33,963 bases of DNA from Desulfobacteraceae bacterium (GTDB taxonomy: Bacteria; Desulfobacterota; Desulfobacteria; Desulfobacterales; ETH-SRB1). Of this stretch, positions 33,568-33,963 are shown piece by piece. The number at the start of each line of letters is the position of its first letter. Position 1 is the stretch's first letter. Made by a program: the position numbers and the translations under genes. The stretch spans positions 1 to 33,963 of the forward strand of contig JABZFQ010000106.1 of NCBI GenBank assembly GCA_014237365.1, in the 5' to 3' direction. Under the pieces are notes generated by a model that saw nothing but the letters and a program-made list of their open reading frames with translations, was not told where the DNA came from and made no database searches.

Positions 33568-33723
33568 TTATTTAAGAGAATAGGATTTACATTTTGGGCA
33601 CTGTTTTTTCCCAGGTCCAGCATGGTCATAGCAAAACCATAATCCACATTTTGGACAGTACTTAACTCCGTTGTAACTGGAATCGGTTTTTTTCCCGCAA
33701 ATTGCGCAAGTCACTTTAGCCAT
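33568..33723 (-). CDS. 51-aa zinc-ribbon protein, not in the ORF track
   Basis: Translation begins MAKVTCAICGKKTDSSYNGV and ends in KQCPKCKSYSLK. Pairs CxxC at 6/9, 23/26 and 42/45 plus C31/H34 give a C2-C2-CH-C2 pattern able to bind two zinc ions, similar in spacing to AN1- or cross-brace-type fingers. GAGGAGG lies 6 nt before the ATG. Its 51 residues fall below the ORF-track cut-off. Two further zinc-ribbon or Cys-motif proteins in the same operon (FHA and 157-aa proteins) support a common theme. Binding partner unknown. Confidence 0.75.
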   Translation of the reverse strand: MAKVTCAICGKKTDSSYNGVKYCPKCGLWFCYDHAGPGKKQCPKCKSYSLK

Positions 33724-33726
33724 GAT

Positions 33727-33813
33727 TTACCTCCTCATTTTAAAGTTTTCTATCAATTCAGACTTTCTTTTAGCCATGAATTCTGTATTGGAAGTTCCGT
33801 TTCCATTATTTCA
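33727..33813 (-). pseudogene. Possible 3' end of a truncated upstream gene
   Basis: An open frame ending TEFMAKRKSELIENFKMRR then TAA stops 3 nt before the zinc-ribbon ATG, its last codons forming that gene's ribosome site. Upstream it runs into the possible IS end at 33817. It could be the tail of an operon gene cut by the insertion, or a 16-codon leader (ATG at 33777, no ribosome site). Confidence 0.3.
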
Positions 33814-33816
33814 TTC

Positions 33817-33963
33817 GAGTGTAACCAAAATTGAACATCTATCTATTTAATTTGTAACTTCTCAATAAATGAAGGCTTCAGGTGATGAAATTTGAAAATG
33901 GATGACTGTCTGAGCGCCCTTAGTGAGTCTTAAGAAAAAACATCGCATCCCCCAGTCACGTCA
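33817..33963. mobile_element. Possible insertion-sequence end running off the window
   Basis: GAGTGTAACCAAAATTGAAC matches, with one mismatch and inverted, the relic at 697-718. The remaining 125 bp to the window edge has no ORF I can support. An IS or MITE terminus is inferred; its body would lie outside the window. Confidence 0.35.

Noticed and set aside
23728-33723. Operon as a type VI secretion locus
   Set aside because: Kinase, phosphatase, FHA and Clp ATPase are shared themes, but no tube, sheath, baseplate or membrane-complex genes are present and the ATPase lacks ClpV features.
1-33963. CRISPR array or tRNA genes
   Set aside because: No regularly spaced direct repeats and no cloverleaf-like sequence found; all repeats seen are dispersed inverted-repeat elements.

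Overview
Organism and setting. The window (about 34 kb, AT-rich) looks like the chromosome of an anaerobic, sulfate-reducer-like Desulfobacterota bacterium. This is an inference from gene content: CooC and RACo-like maturation factors of CO dehydrogenase/corrinoid (Wood-Ljungdahl) metabolism, an ETF:quinone oxidoreductase, an Mrp/Mbh-type antiporter operon with extra NuoL/NuoM subunits, and a UbiD decarboxylase. No rRNA, tRNA or CRISPR array was seen. The DNA is heavily seeded with short non-coding inverted-repeat elements (called families A to E here), two integrase relics and possible IS ends near both edges.

Layout. 1-1058: hairpin, truncated integron-integrase-like fragment, IS end, nested repeat elements. 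1059-5929 (minus): a five-gene operon, transcribed cooC-like, acuC-like deacetylase, acuB-like CBS/ACT protein, MBL-fold hydrolase, RACo-like ASKHA protein. 5964-8185: ETF-QO (minus) between relics of an element carrying a four-helix-bundle (23S IVS-type) ORF fragment. 8321-16190 (plus): a sigma70-like promoter and ten membrane-protein genes, mrpE-F-G-(mbhD-like)-(mbhE-like)-B-C-D plus NuoL-like and NuoM-like subunits. 16494-18527 (plus): a small conserved-looking protein and a UbiD-family decarboxylase. 18528-19536: no intact gene; a possible structured RNA, two palindromes, a frameshifted tyrosine-recombinase relic and element E. 19537-23295 (minus): tandem near-duplicate AAA ATPase/PD-(D/E)XK proteins separated by elements D and A4. 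23728-33723 (minus): a compact ten-gene signalling operon. 33727-33963: a possible truncated ORF and a possible IS end running off the window.

How genes work together. The ten-gene minus-strand operon is the strongest candidate for an undescribed system. In transcription order it encodes a 51-aa zinc-ribbon protein (absent from the ORF track), a 91-aa protein, a 157-aa Cys/membrane protein, a PP2C phosphatase, a Ser/Thr kinase with repeated K-T-x-x-Y/H motifs in its N-terminal tail, a multi-pass membrane protein with an SH3b domain, a coiled-coil protein starting MSGPKGYS, a ClpB-type AAA+ protein with an apparently degenerate first AAA-like region, an NrdG-type radical SAM protein, and an FHA protein with zinc ribbons. 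Kinase, phosphatase and FHA reader form a complete write/erase/read circuit, with an unfoldase and a radical-SAM enzyme as likely effectors. It recalls the PpkA/PppA/Fha/ClpV logic of type VI secretion and TerY-P kinase/phosphatase modules, but no secretion structural gene or vWA protein is seen.

The repeat elements give a relative history: element A1 sits inside a copy of element B with flanking TAA duplications, and together they supply the last codons and stop of the RACo-like gene.
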